Shown here one piece after another: positions 47,062-56,620 of a stretch of DNA of 64,000 bases. The notes below the pieces were generated by a model that had not been told where the DNA came from, made no database searches, and was given only the letters and a program-made list of their open reading frames with translations. The DNA comes from Candidatus Streptomyces philanthi (GTDB taxonomy: Bacteria; Actinomycetota; Actinomycetes; Streptomycetales; Streptomycetaceae). The DNA is taken from the NCBI GenBank assembly GCA_018114805.1, contig CP073042.1, positions 3,038,001-3,102,000 of the forward strand. The letters run 5' to 3'. A program made the translations under genes and the position numbers. Position 1 is the stretch's first letter. Each line of letters opens with the position of its first letter.

Positions 47062-47619
47062 TCAGAGGTAGGGGCCGGAGCGGGCTCCGCCGGGAGGCTG
47101 CGGGCCGTCCTCCTCGTCCCCGCCGCCCATGCCCGGCGGCAGCGCCCTGCGCATCTGCTGCAACTGCGCGCGGGCCGCCATCTGCTGGGCGAACAGCGCG
47201 GTCTGGATGCCGTGGAAGAGGCCCTCAAGCCAGCCGACCAACTGCGCCTGCGCGATGCGCAGTTCGGCCTCGGTGGGGACCGTCTCGTCCGTGAAGGGCA
47301 GGGAGATCCGTTCCAACTCCTCGATCAGCTCCGGCGCGAGACCGTCCTCAAGCTCCTTGACGGAGCTGGCGTGGATCTCCTTCAGCCGAACCCGGCTCGC
47401 CTCGTCCAGAGGCGCCGCCCTGACCTCCTCGAGAAGCTGCTTGATCATGCTGCCGATGCGCATGACCTTCGCCGGCTGCTCGACCATGTCTGTCACGGGC
47501 ATCTCGCGCGCGTCGTCGCCGTCTTCTCCGGAGCCGGCACTGCCGAGAGCCATCCCGTCCGGACCGACAACCAAGACGTGCGGGCTCTCCTGCGACCGTT
47601 CGTTCATCGGCTGGTTCAT
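47062..47619 (-). CDS. bpa: bacterial proteasome activator Bpa/PafE
   Basis: About 185 aa, formerly DUF2587. Forms a dodecameric ring that opens the 20S proteasome without ATP. The helical core reads DMVEQPAKVMRIGSMIKQLLEEVRAAPLDE, VRLKEIHASSVKELEDGLAPELIEELERI and ELRIAQAQLVGWLEGLFHGIQTALFAQQM. The C-terminal gate-opening tail ends GPYL, where mycobacterial PafE has GQYL; the Tyr and terminal Leu are kept. ATG 47619 (MNQPMNERSQ) preferred; 47628 (MGDMNQ) is possible. Intact. Confidence 0.9.
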   Translation of the reverse strand: MNQPMNERSQESPHVLVVGPDGMALGSAGSGEDGDDAREMPVTDMVEQPAKVMRIGSMIKQLLEEVRAAPLDEASRVRLKEIHASSVKELEDGLAPELIEELERISLPFTDETVPTEAELRIAQAQLVGWLEGLFHGIQTALFAQQMAARAQLQQMRRALPPGMGGGDEEDGPQPPGGARSGPYL

Positions 47620-47686
47620 GTCTCCCATTGTTCCGCACGTCACGCCGAACGGCCGGTGCGGGGGCGCGCTCCGACCACCGGCCGCT

Positions 47687-48371
47687 TCAGTGCCGACGGA
47701 GGCGGAGACCGAAGTACGCGAGGCCGAGGCCGGTGAGCGCCATTCCCGTACCGAGCGGCAGGACGCGCATGACCCGGTCACCCGGCGCGGCGGCGCTCTC
47801 CCCGCCCGTGGCGCCGGTGGGCGTGGCGCCCGGTCCGGCCCCCGCCGTCCGCCCCGCCCGACGGCAGCAGCGGCACCGGCGGGTGGCCGGGCAGGTTCCA
47901 GCCGTGGCCGTCCGGAAGGCGCCCCGCCTCCGCGTGGTCGCGCGACCCGCCCCAGGGCGGCCGGCCCTCGGGCGCGACCGGCCCGAGGGACGCGTCGCCG
48001 GAGGCGGGGGGCTCGGAACCGGACGGGCCCGTGGACGCCGGGTCCCGCCCGGTGGGCGGTGCGGCGGAGGCGTCGGGGGACGGGCGGCCGTCGGAGGGCG
48101 CGGCGGAGGCGTCGCCGTCACCCGCGTCGCCGTCGCTCGTGTCCCCGCCGCCCTCGTCCGCGCCGCCGTCCTGGCCGCCGGGGTCGCGGTCGTCCTCGCG
48201 CCCCTCGTCGTGGCCGGTGTCGTGGCCGGTGCCCTGGTCGGGGTCGGTGTGGTCGCCGGGCTCGGGGCCGGAGGCGCCGGCCGGGGGGCGGGCGCCGGTG
48301 GCCGCGGGTGTGGAGCTGACTGGCCGGGGAACGTCTTCGCGTCGTGAACGGTGCCGGTGCGCTGAGACCAC
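47687..48371 (-). CDS. hypothetical acidic D/G/P-rich protein with C-terminal membrane helix (frame-broken)
   Basis: Family not recognised. From about 48371 the frame reads a long hydrophilic region rich in D, G, T, P (HTDPDQGTGHDTGHDEGRED, PPTGRDPASTGPSGSE) with no fold signature. Near 47870 another frame supplies a C-terminus MRVLPLGTGMALTGLGLAYFGLRLRRH, one hydrophobic helix with a basic end, resembling a cell-wall or membrane anchor. A frameshift between the two is inferred. The start is uncertain. Confidence 0.4.
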
Positions 48372-48648
48372 GTCCGCGTCCCTTCGGTCCCGTCATCCAT
48401 CGACTGACGGTCCCAGCGTCACACGGGGCGACATGTCCGGCATCTCGGGTTACGGCGATGTGGGTGGCGCGGTGTGGCGGGGCGTTGCTGTGTGGCGGGG
48501 CGTGGTGTGACGTTGCCGTGTGGCGGGGCGGCCGGGGGCCGGCCCAGGGCCCGCAGGGGGCCTGGGGAGTGAGGGGCTCGGAGCCCCAGGGGGGTCTTGG
48601 GGGCCCGGAGCCCCAGGGGAGCCTGGTGGATCAGGGGCTCAGCGGGGC

Positions 48649-49629
48649 TCAGGGCGTCAGCAGGACCTTGCCAACGTGGGCGCTGCCTTCGATCACGCGG
48701 TGGGCCTCGGCGGCCTGGTGGATGGGCAACGTCCGGTCCACCACGGCCCGTACCCGGCCGCTCTCGATCAGCGGCCACACGTGTTCCCGTACCGCCGCGA
48801 CGATCGAGGCCTTCTCGGCCAGCGGGCGCCCGCGCAGCGACGTGGCGGTCACCGCGCCCCGCTTGCCGAGCAGCGTGCCGAGGTTCAGCTCGCCCTTCAC
48901 GCCGCCCTGGAGGCCGATGATCGCGAGCCGGCCGTTGATGGCAAGCGCCCGTACGTTCGCGTCCAGGTACTTCGCGCCGACGATGTCGAGGATGACGTCC
49001 GCGCCCGCGCCGCCCGTCGCGGCACGCAGCTCGGTGACGAAGTCCTGTTCCCGGTAGTTGATCAGCACGTCGGCGCTCAGCTCCGCGCACACGGCCAACT
49101 TCTGCTCGCTGCCGGCCGTGACGGCGACCGTGGCGCCCACCGCCTTCCCGAGCTGGATGGCCATCGTGCCGATGCCGCTGGAGCCGCCGTGCACCAGCAG
49201 GGTCTCGCCGGGGCGGAGATGGGAAATCATGAAAACGTTGGACCAAACGGTGGATACCACCTCCGGCAGGGCCGCCGCCGTGACGACGTCCATCCCGGCC
49301 GGCACGGGCAGCAGCTGTCCGCTCGGCACCGCGACCTTCTCCGCGTACCCGCCGCCGCTCAGCAGCGCGCACACCTCGTCGCCGACCGCCCAGCCGCCGC
49401 CTCCGCCGGGGCCGACGGCAACGACGCGGCCGGAGCACTCCAGCCCCGGGTACGGTGACGCGCCGGGCGGCGGGTCGTAGAAGCCCTGCCGTTGCAGCAC
49501 GTCGGCGCGGTTGACGGCACTGGCCGCCACCTCGACGAGTACCTCTCCCTCGGCGGGCTCGGGGTCGGGAACCTCGGCCCAAACGAGGGCCTCGGGTCCG
49601 CCTGGCTCTGGGACGGTGATCGCACGCAT
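48649..49629 (-). CDS. NAD(P)H-quinone oxidoreductase (zinc-independent MDR family)
   Basis: 326 aa from ATG 49629 (MRAITVPEPGGPEALVWAEV). GroES-like N-terminal domain (residues 1-120: SAVNRADVLQRQGFYDPPPG, the PIG3/TP53I3-type signature) and Rossmann NADPH domain with ETLLVHGGSSGIGTMAIQLG, plus CAELSADVLINYREQDF. No zinc-ligand cysteines. Reduces quinones or alpha,beta-unsaturated carbonyls; the physiological role is unassigned. Intact, end-on to the K+ channel gene on the same strand (10 bp gap). The 277 bp beyond its stop (48372-48648) carry several imperfect copies of TGTGGCGGGGCG. Confidence 0.9.
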   Translation of the reverse strand: MRAITVPEPGGPEALVWAEVPDPEPAEGEVLVEVAASAVNRADVLQRQGFYDPPPGASPYPGLECSGRVVAVGPGGGGGWAVGDEVCALLSGGGYAEKVAVPSGQLLPVPAGMDVVTAAALPEVVSTVWSNVFMISHLRPGETLLVHGGSSGIGTMAIQLGKAVGATVAVTAGSEQKLAVCAELSADVLINYREQDFVTELRAATGGAGADVILDIVGAKYLDANVRALAINGRLAIIGLQGGVKGELNLGTLLGKRGAVTATSLRGRPLAEKASIVAAVREHVWPLIESGRVRAVVDRTLPIHQAAEAHRVIEGSAHVGKVLLTP

Positions 49630-49639
49630 GCTCGCGAGG

Positions 49640-50793
49640 CTACCCGCGCCGGCCACTCCCACTCGGGCCACGCCACGGGCGGATGTGGACGGACGCGGGC
49701 TCTCCGCCCGGCGGGCGGGGGACGGGCCGGGCGCGTACGACCACGATCAGCCGGTCGGTGGCCTGCAACGGGCTCGCCTCCGGGTCATTGGACCCGAGCA
49801 GTCGGTGGCCGCGCAGCACCGTCACCACCAGGTCGTCCGTCTCCCGCACCTGCTTGCCGACCTCCGACTTGACCACCGGGCGTTCGATCAGGTCGAGACC
49901 GCTGCCCTGCTGGATCAGGTCCTCCATCACGGTGCCCGCGCTCGGGCTGTGCACGGACAGCCCGAGCAACCGGCCGGCCGCGCTGGCGCTGGTGATCACC
50001 GCGTCGGCGCCGGACTGCTTCAACAGCGGCGCGTTCTCCTCCTCGCGGACGGCGGCGACGATGTTGGCGTTCTTGTTCAACTGCCGTGCCGTGAGCGTGA
50101 CCAGCACCGCCGTGTCGTCGCGCTGGGTAGCGATCACGAACTGGCTGGCCCGCTGCCCCTCCGCCCGCAGCAACACGTCGCTGCGCGTCGCGTCGCCGAC
50201 GACGCCGGCGAACCCCTCGGCGTTGGGCGTCTCGATCACCTTGTGGTTCGGGTCCACCACCACGACCTGTTCCTTCCGCAGCCCCGTCTCGCACAGCGTC
50301 TGCACGGCAGAGCGCCCCTTGGTGCCGAAACCGACGACGATGGTGTGGTCGCGCAAGGCGCTCCTCCAACGGTTGAGACGGAACTGCTCGCGGGTGCGCT
50401 CGGTGAGCACCTCCAGCGTGGTACCGACCAGGATGATCAGGAACAGCACGCGCAGCGGCGTGATCAGCAGCACGTTGGTGAGCCTGGCGCCGTCGCTGTG
50501 CGGAACGATGTCGCCGTACCCGGTCGCCGTACCCGGTCGCCGTACCCGGTGGTCGACAACGTGACCGTCGAGTAGTAGACGGAGTCGAGGAAGTCGATGG
50601 TTCCGTCGGCGTTGTCGTGGTACCCCTCACGGTCCAGGTAGACCAGCAACACCGTGGTGACCATCACGAGGAGCGCGATCAGCAACCGCCGCCCCACCTG
50701 CCGCAGCGGCCCGGCAGGAAACCGGGGCAACTGCACGTGGTGGGAGACGGGTTCTTGGTTACGCGCTGCCGTGTCCTGCGAGGGCAGCTTCAC
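49640..50793 (-). CDS. two-helix potassium channel with TrkA-N (RCK) domain, frame-broken at the filter
   Basis: GTG 50793 (MKLPSQDTAARNQEP). Helix 1 is RLLIALLVMVTTVLLVYLD, the pore loop YYSTVTLSTTGYGD contains the K+ selectivity filter TTGYGD, helix 2 is PLRVLFLIILVGTTLEVL. A cytoplasmic RCK domain follows with TIVVGFGTKGRSAVQTL (NAD-binding glycines), QVVVVDPN and GVVGDATRSDVLLRAEG, and a TrkA-C part. Three tandem 13-bp copies (50510-50548) directly after the filter add 26 nt and shift the frame; with one copy it reads TTGYGDIVPHSDGARLTN. Its start overlaps a stop of the moeA region by 4 nt. Confidence 0.85.
50510..50548 (-). repeat. 13-bp tandem triplication at the channel selectivity filter
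   Basis: Three exact copies of GTCGCCGTACCCG (plus strand) at 50510, 50523 and 50536. On the coding strand each copy re-encodes part of TGYGD. Confidence 0.92.
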
Positions 50794-53653
50794 TCGGTTC
50801 CTCCGGGCGGCCTGGCTTCGGGGTTGTCACGTTCGCGTTCTGGGGTGACGTCGTCGGTACGGGCGTTGTCGGTACAGGCGGCGTGGGGGCGTGTGGGGTG
50901 GAGGTCGGTGTCGTCGGTACGGGCGGGTGCTGGCGCGGGCGTTTTCGGTACGGCGGTTATCGGTACGGGCCTTGTCGGGACCGGCGTTGTCGATACGTGC
51001 CCTTGGTGTGGAACCTTCCGGCTGTGCGCGGACCGCCCCCCGCATAGACGGGGCGGGAAGGGCGTGAGGTTGCTCGGCGACGGGTTCGGACGTGCGCGCG
51101 TCCGAGGTGGGGGTGTCGGGAGCGGCTGGTTCGGACGCGCGTGCGGCGGAGGTCGGGACGGTGGAGGCGGGGTACGCGGTGGTTCCGGCGTCCGAGCCGG
51201 AGCCGGGCTGTGGACCGGGACCGGGGCCGGCATCGAGGTCCGGCGCGTGTTCAGGCAGGTGGGTGCCGGGCCAGTAACCGACACCGCCGGCGCCCGCCCA
51301 CGGCAAGCCCAACACCTCGACCTCGTCGCCCCGCGCCACGCCGCCGGGCGGGATGACGGCCAACCCGTCCGCCACGGAGATCCCGCGCAGCATCGCCGGC
51401 CCACTGAAGTGCAGTGGCACCGCGGCACCGGACCGGCGACGCACCGGCACCAGGCGGGTGTCCCGTGGGTGCCAGGGCACCTCGTCGGCCAGCGGCAACC
51501 GCGTCGACGGGCCGCCCGACCCGCCGGGCTCGCCGCGATCGCAGGGCGAGGAGGGCTGGGAGCGCTGGCCGTCGTACGTTCCGTCCGCCCGCCCCCGCCC
51601 GGCGACCGGCCCGGCATCGGGTCGCGGCCGGGCGGGGGCGGGCGGAGCAACGGCTCGGCCAACGTCAGCAGTCCGGACACCGCGGCCAGCGGATTGCCCG
51701 GCAGCCCCACCAGGTGCCGGCGCCCGTCCAACCGGGCGAGCAGCATGGGATGGCCGGGCCGTACGGCGGCCCCGTCCACCAGCACTCGATGGCGGCGTGC
51801 AACGCCGCCGCGTCGTCCCCCAGCCAACGGGTGGCCAACACGTCCGCGCCGAGCGCCTGGAGCCAGGGCCCGAGCATCGGACCCAGCGCATCGCGGATGA
51901 GCCAGTCGTGCGGCAGCCCCGAGCGCAGCAACTCGTCGCCGAGCACCAACACCTCGGCCCGCGGCCTGCGTACCGTCACCAACTCGTCTTACCCGGCCGC
52001 CGCCGCGAGGCCCAACACGGCCGGCGTCACCAGCGTCCCGGCCGGCAACAACTGGTCGCCCCTCCCGCACTCCTGGCCCCTCGGCCGGATGTCCTGCCCA
52101 GGCTGAACGGGGTGCCCGGGCAAGGCGTGCACCCAGCCAGCCTGGGACCGGCCGCCGGCCTGGGCGTGGGCCTGGGCCTGGTTCTCGGCGTGGTCGTGGT
52201 TCTGAGCGTCCTCGTGGTCGTGGTCGTGGTCACTGTCGTGGTCCGGCGCCGGGGCGTCGGGGCCTCGGGGTGACGCGGAAGGCTGGTGCGCCACGGGGTC
52301 GGCATGGCGGCCGTCGTCCGTGCGCCCGTCCCGCTCCGTGCGGTGCTCGCTGCGCAGTACAGCGGTGGCCCCGGGCGGGGTCCTGGCGCCGGTGGCGATC
52401 CGTACCGCTTGGCCGTCCTCCAACGGTTCCGGCCGCGCATGCCCCGCCAACACTCCGCGCCCACGCGCCGGCAACCGCCAGGGCCCGGGGCCCGCGAGCG
52501 CCCAACCGTCCATGGCCGAGGTGTCGAAGGGCGGCAGGTCGGTGAGCGCGGTCAACGGCTCCGCCAACACCCGCCCCAGCGCCTCACCCAACGGCGTCGG
52601 CGCCGCGGGCAACGGCACACCCACCGCACGCACCGCGGTCGTACGGGCCTCCGTCCAACTCACTTGCTTCGTGTGGCCCTTGACGTGCACCGCCCCCGCG
52701 CGAACGCCCCCTCCCACGGCGTGCCCCGCGTCCACGAAGCGGCCCGCGCGGCCGTCGCCAGTCCCGGCACCCGTGGAGACGCCGGCCTCCCGCGTACGCT
52801 CGCCGCCCACCGCGGAGTTGCCGCCCCGCGCGGCTCCGGCGCTCTCGGCTGAGCCAGTGACCTGTGTCGGGTCACCGGCCGGGGACGGGCTGGCGGTCGG
52901 GGGCCTGCCGGACGGGGGTGGGCTGGCGGCCAGGCTCGGGCTGGCGGCCGGAGGCTTGCCGGCCGGGGGCTTGCCGGCCGGGGGCGGGCTACCGGCCGGG
53001 GAGGGGCCGGTGCGCAGGCTCGGGTTGTCGGCCGAGGTCAGGTCGTCGGCCAGACCGCGACTGTCGGCCGAGGTCGGGTCGGGGGCCGTGGCCGGGTCGG
53101 GGGCCGTGGCCGGGCCGGGGGCCGGGGTGGGGTCGGTGACCGAGTTGGGGGCCGTGGCCGGGTTGGGGGCTGAGGCGGGGTCGGTGGCCGAGGTGGGGTC
53201 GGTGGGTGGGCTGGGGATGGCGGTCGGGCTGTGGTTGTCGTCGCCCGAGGTGGGAGCGGCCTCGCTGGTCGGCCCGGTGCGGGGGGGCGCCCGCAGCGAA
53301 CTGGACGAACTGGCGGTCGGCCGGCCCGTACGGTCGCCTCGGTCGGACGCCAGACACGGTTCGGCCGCCTGACCCGGACCGGGGTCGGTGCCGGAGGCGG
53401 GAACGCTGCCGGTGTCCGGGTCGGGGTCAGTGCCGGAGACGAGGTCAGAGTCGGGGTGGGGGCCGGGGTCGGGGTCGGTCACATCGCCCGGTTTCGGCTG
53501 CCCCGGGTCGGCGTACGGCTCAGCACTCCGCCGCCCTGTCGGCCGTACGGCGCGACCCGAGGCCGCCACGGCGAGCGCCTCGTCCGTCGCACGGTCCAGC
53601 GCCGCTTCGGCGCTCTCGTCGCCCGCCGAACCCGCCCGTTGTCGACCGCTCAT
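50790..53653 (-). pseudogene. moeA: molybdopterin molybdotransferase MoeA-like, frame-broken and internally deleted
   Basis: ATG 53653 opens about 330 residues of T/P/S/A/D-rich low complexity. MoeA proper then starts: WTEARTTAVRAVGVPLPAAP, LTDLPPFDTSAMDGWALAGP (conserved PxxDxSAMDG). An acidic His-rich stretch (DHDSDHDHDHEDAQNHDH) precedes GQDIRPRGQECGRGDQLLPAG. Near 51985 the frame changes to RAEVLVLGDELL and LIRDALGPMLGPWL. At LHAAIE it passes directly to LVDGAAVRPGHPMLLARL, so the TTGGxSxGxxDH-type cofactor segment is missing. Domain IV (GAAVPLHFSGPAMLRGISVA) is in a third frame. The tail is low complexity and overlaps the channel gene. MoeA inserts Mo into molybdopterin. Confidence 0.78.
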
Positions 53654-54015
53654 TCCGCTGACCGCTCCGCGTCCCCGGTGATGCCGGGGCCCTCGGGGCC
53701 GCCCCCGCCCGGAACCACCGGCCCCGGCGCCTCGTCGCTCCCCGCATCCGGTACGCCCGGCGGGGACTCGTCGCTCTCCCGCGCCCAGCGCGCCGCGAGC
53801 GCGACCGCCTTACGGGTCGCCTCCGCCGCCGCCTCCGGGCCCGCGTCGGCGGCCGCGCGCCCGGCCGCGTAGCCCACGAGGAAGGTGGTCAGGGGCGCGG
53901 CGGGACGGGCCACGCCGTGTGCCGCGGCCCTGGCCAGGTCGAGCAGGGCCGCCGTGTCGACGTCAAGGTCGATACCGAGTTCCGCTTTGACTGTGTCGAT
54001 CCATTCATCCAGCAT
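53650..54015 (-). CDS. DUF6457 domain protein of the moe/mob cluster
   Basis: 121 aa from ATG 54015 (MLDEWIDTVKAELGIDLDVD). Helical: TAALLDLARAAAHGVARPAAPLTTFLVGYAAG, then AEATRKAVALAARW and a disordered acidic/proline tail. Function unknown, but it lies between mobA and moeA and overlaps the moeA start by 4 nt (ATGA), which suggests a role in molybdenum cofactor synthesis. Intact. Confidence 0.75.
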   Translation of the reverse strand: MLDEWIDTVKAELGIDLDVDTAALLDLARAAAHGVARPAAPLTTFLVGYAAGRAAADAGPEAAAEATRKAVALAARWARESDESPPGVPDAGSDEAPGPVVPGGGGPEGPGITGDAERSAE

Positions 54016-54060
54016 ACGGCCATGCTCCCTGATCCGCGCCCGGGCGACGCCCACCGCGTC

Positions 54061-54599
54061 TCAGGTGTCGCAGTCGAAAGCGGCAGCCGCGTGCTGGCGC
54101 AACCCGCGCAGCCGCAGCTCACCGGTCAACAGCCGGAGCGGCAACCCGGACAGGCGGCCGTGTTCCGCGGACAGCAGGCCCAGTTCCCGCCGCAACGCCT
54201 CAGCCCGTTAGGCGGCGGCAAGGGGCTGCCCCCGACCTCGACCGTCGACGAGCTGCACCCCCTCGTGGTCGGGCGGGATGGCGACCAGGTCCCGCACCGT
54301 CCCAGCCGTCATGAACGGCAGGTCTGCCGAGAGTACGAGCACCGTCCCGGCCGCCGTCTCCAGCACCCCGGCCGCGAGCCCCGCCACCGGCCCACCACCC
54401 GGCGGCTCCTCGCGCACCCAGTGCACCGGTCGCACCGTCGGGCGGCGCGAGCCCACCACGACCGTGCGCCGCGCGGCCTGGCACGCGCCGAGCACCCGGT
54501 CGAGCACAGCGAACGCCCCCCGACCTGGAGTCCCCCGAGCCGCCGCGCCGCACCGCCGGCCAGCACCACGGCGTCGTACGTCACCCGTCCACCCGTCAT
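54061..54599 (-). pseudogene. mobA: molybdenum cofactor guanylyltransferase MobA-like, frameshift plus ochre codon
   Basis: ATG 54599 gives MTGGRVTYDAVVLAGGAARRLGG, the nucleotidyltransferase glycine-rich loop. A frame change near 54520 leads to FAVLDRVLGACQAARRTVVV, WVREEPPGGGPVAGLAAGVL and TVLVLSADLPFMTAGTVRDL (metal-binding Asp). The frame then meets TAA (54208-54210) after QPLAAA, where a Tyr codon is expected, and continues RAEALRRELGLLSAEHGRLS to a natural TGA at 54061. Transfers GMP to molybdopterin in the family. Confidence 0.72.
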
Positions 54600-54937
54600 G
54601 CCCCGAGTATGGCCGCCCCCGCCCCACGCCCCACAGAAACCACCCAACCCACCCCGACCACTGCCCACGTCACGGCCACCACCCCACGCGCGTGCCCCCG
54701 CTTTCCCAGCCACCCGCCCACCCAGTCACCCACTCCCCAGCCCCCACCTCCAACCAGCCCACGTCCGCCGACCTCACCTCCCACCTCCACACCCACCCCC
54801 ACCCGGACCCGAGCGGCCCACCGCCGCGCCCGAGCCCCACCACAAACCCGCCCCACTCACCCACGGCCCGCCCGCCCCGCCACACCACCACCCCACGGCC
54901 CGGGCCCCGCTCACCCCCACACGTCGCTGCTGACCCG
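54600..54937. other. C-rich, G-poor interval downstream of bkdC
   Basis: About 340 bp strongly skewed to C and A on the plus strand (CCACCCC, CCCACC runs), hence G-runs on the minus strand, the transcribed sense of bkdC and mobA. A P/T-rich frame crosses it but has no protein-like features. The G-runs could form quadruplexes in the 3' region of the bkd transcript. Confidence 0.5.
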
Positions 54938-56620
54938 CTACACGGTGCGCAGCAACACCGCCGGTTGCTCGACGCAGTCGGCCACGTAGCGCAGGAAGCC
55001 GCCCGCAGTGCCGCCGTCGCACACCCGGTGGTCGAAGGTCAGCGAGAGCTGGACGACGCAGCGTACCACCAGCTCACCTCGGTGGACCCAGGGCCGGTCC
55101 GCTATGCGCCCCACTCCGAGCATCGCCGCCTCGGGGTGGTTGATGATCGGAGTGGAACCGTCCACCCCGAACACCCCGTAGTTGTTGAGCGTGAAGGTTC
55201 CGCCGGTCAGCTCGGCCGGGGTGAGCCGCCCCGCCCGCGCGCTCTCCGTGAGCCGCGCGAACTCCACCGTCAGGCCCACCGCGTCGCGCAGGTGCGCGTC
55301 GCGTACGACAGGGACCATGAGGCCGCGGTCGGTCTGGGCGGCGAAGCCCAGGTGCACCTCGGGGAGCCGGACGATCTCGCGGGCCTCGGTGTAAACCGTT
55401 GAGTTCAGCTCGGGGTACCGAGCGAGCGCGGCCGTGCAGATGCGCGCCAACACCGCGAGCAGCGAGACCTTGGGGTCGCAGGCCGCGTTCATCGCGGCGC
55501 GGGCCGCGAGGAGTTCGGTCGCGTCGGCATCGACCCAACAGGTCGCCTCGGGGATCTCCCGCCGGCTGCGGGAGAGTTTCTCGGCCACGGCCCCGCGCAC
55601 CCCGCGCAGCGGTACCCGCTCCGCCTCCCGCGCGCCGGCTAGCCCGTCGCCGCGCGCCAGCGCCCCGGACGCGCCGGCGACCCGGGCCGATGCCGGCCGC
55701 TCCGGGCCCGCGACGGTCCCACGCGCCGCCGACGACGCCGGGTCCACGCCGGCCTCCGCCCGCTGCCGCTCCGAGCGTTCCGCGTCGCTCAACGCCTCGG
55801 TCATCAGCGCTATCGTCCGCTCGACGTCCGAGCGCAGGATCAGCCCATCGCGCCCGGAGCCCACCACCTCGCCCAGGTCCAGCCGGTGTTCCCGAGCCAA
55901 CCGCCGCACCAGCGGTGAGATCACCGGCGTCGGCCGCCCGGACGCCTGCGTGGCGCCCGCCGTACCACCAGCCGCACCCACGCCGCCCGCCGCCGCCCCC
56001 CGCGTAATCGCCGTGGCCGCCACGCCCGCCCCGGCCGTCACGGTCACGGCGACCGCCGTATCCGTCCCGCCCTCCCGCTGCGCGCCGACCGTGCCCGCGC
56101 CGGCGCCCACCGCCTCGGTCGCACGGCGCGCCGAGGTGCCCGCCGGCGCGGCGCGCAGCCGTCGTCGGCGTGCCGCCGGGGCTCCGGTCCAGTACCCGAC
56201 CAGTACGTTCCCCGACCCCTCCGATTCGCTCTCGCCCCCTCGCTCCGGGGCGTCCACACCACCACCGCCGCCTGTGCGGGGGCCCGTGCGGGTGCCCACG
56301 GGGCCGGAACCGGTCGGGCCCGCCGCCCCTGCCGGGCCGGTGCCGTCGGCGCCCGGGTCGGGCTCCTCGGACGGGTCACCCACCGCCACCGTCAGGAGGG
56401 CCGCTCCGACCGGCAGTTCCGAACCCTCCTCGCCGAACCGCGCGGTGACCACGCCCCCGTACGGGCAGGGCACCTCCACCATGGCCTTCGCGGTCTCGAC
56501 CTCCACCACCGGCTGGTCGACCGCCACCACATCGCCGACGGCCACCAGCCATCGCACGATCTCCGCCTCGGTCAGTCTTTCTCCCATGTCGGGGAGGGCG
56601 AATTCGCGGACCACCGCCAT
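54938..56620 (-). CDS. bkdC: branched-chain 2-oxoacid dehydrogenase E2, second cluster
   Basis: 560-aa E2. Lipoyl domain (residues 1-80) with lipoyl Lys in VETAKAMVEVPCPYGGV, a long G/T/A-rich linker, a subunit-binding domain (ISPLVRRLAREHRLDLGEVVG ... LRSDVER) and the acyltransferase domain with SLTFDHRVCDGGTAGGF (HxxxDG). ATG 56620 overlaps the bkdB stop by 1 nt. The linker is longer than in the first cluster's E2 (493 aa). Intact. Confidence 0.92.
   Translation of the reverse strand: MAVVREFALPDMGERLTEAEIVRWLVAVGDVVAVDQPVVEVETAKAMVEVPCPYGGVVTARFGEEGSELPVGAALLTVAVGDPSEEPDPGADGTGPAGAAGPTGSGPVGTRTGPRTGGGGGVDAPERGGESESEGSGNVLVGYWTGAPAARRRRLRAAPAGTSARRATEAVGAGAGTVGAQREGGTDTAVAVTVTAGAGVAATAITRGAAAGGVGAAGGTAGATQASGRPTPVISPLVRRLAREHRLDLGEVVGSGRDGLILRSDVERTIALMTEALSDAERSERQRAEAGVDPASSAARGTVAGPERPASARVAGASGALARGDGLAGAREAERVPLRGVRGAVAEKLSRSRREIPEATCWVDADATELLAARAAMNAACDPKVSLLAVLARICTAALARYPELNSTVYTEAREIVRLPEVHLGFAAQTDRGLMVPVVRDAHLRDAVGLTVEFARLTESARAGRLTPAELTGGTFTLNNYGVFGVDGSTPIINHPEAAMLGVGRIADRPWVHRGELVVRCVVQLSLTFDHRVCDGGTAGGFLRYVADCVEQPAVLLRTV

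Noticed and set aside
48460..48648. Repeated TGTGGCGGGGCG and GGAGCCCCAGG units as a mobile-element end
   Set aside because: Copies are imperfect and unevenly spaced, with no transposase or inverted-repeat pair; simple G-rich repetition explains them.
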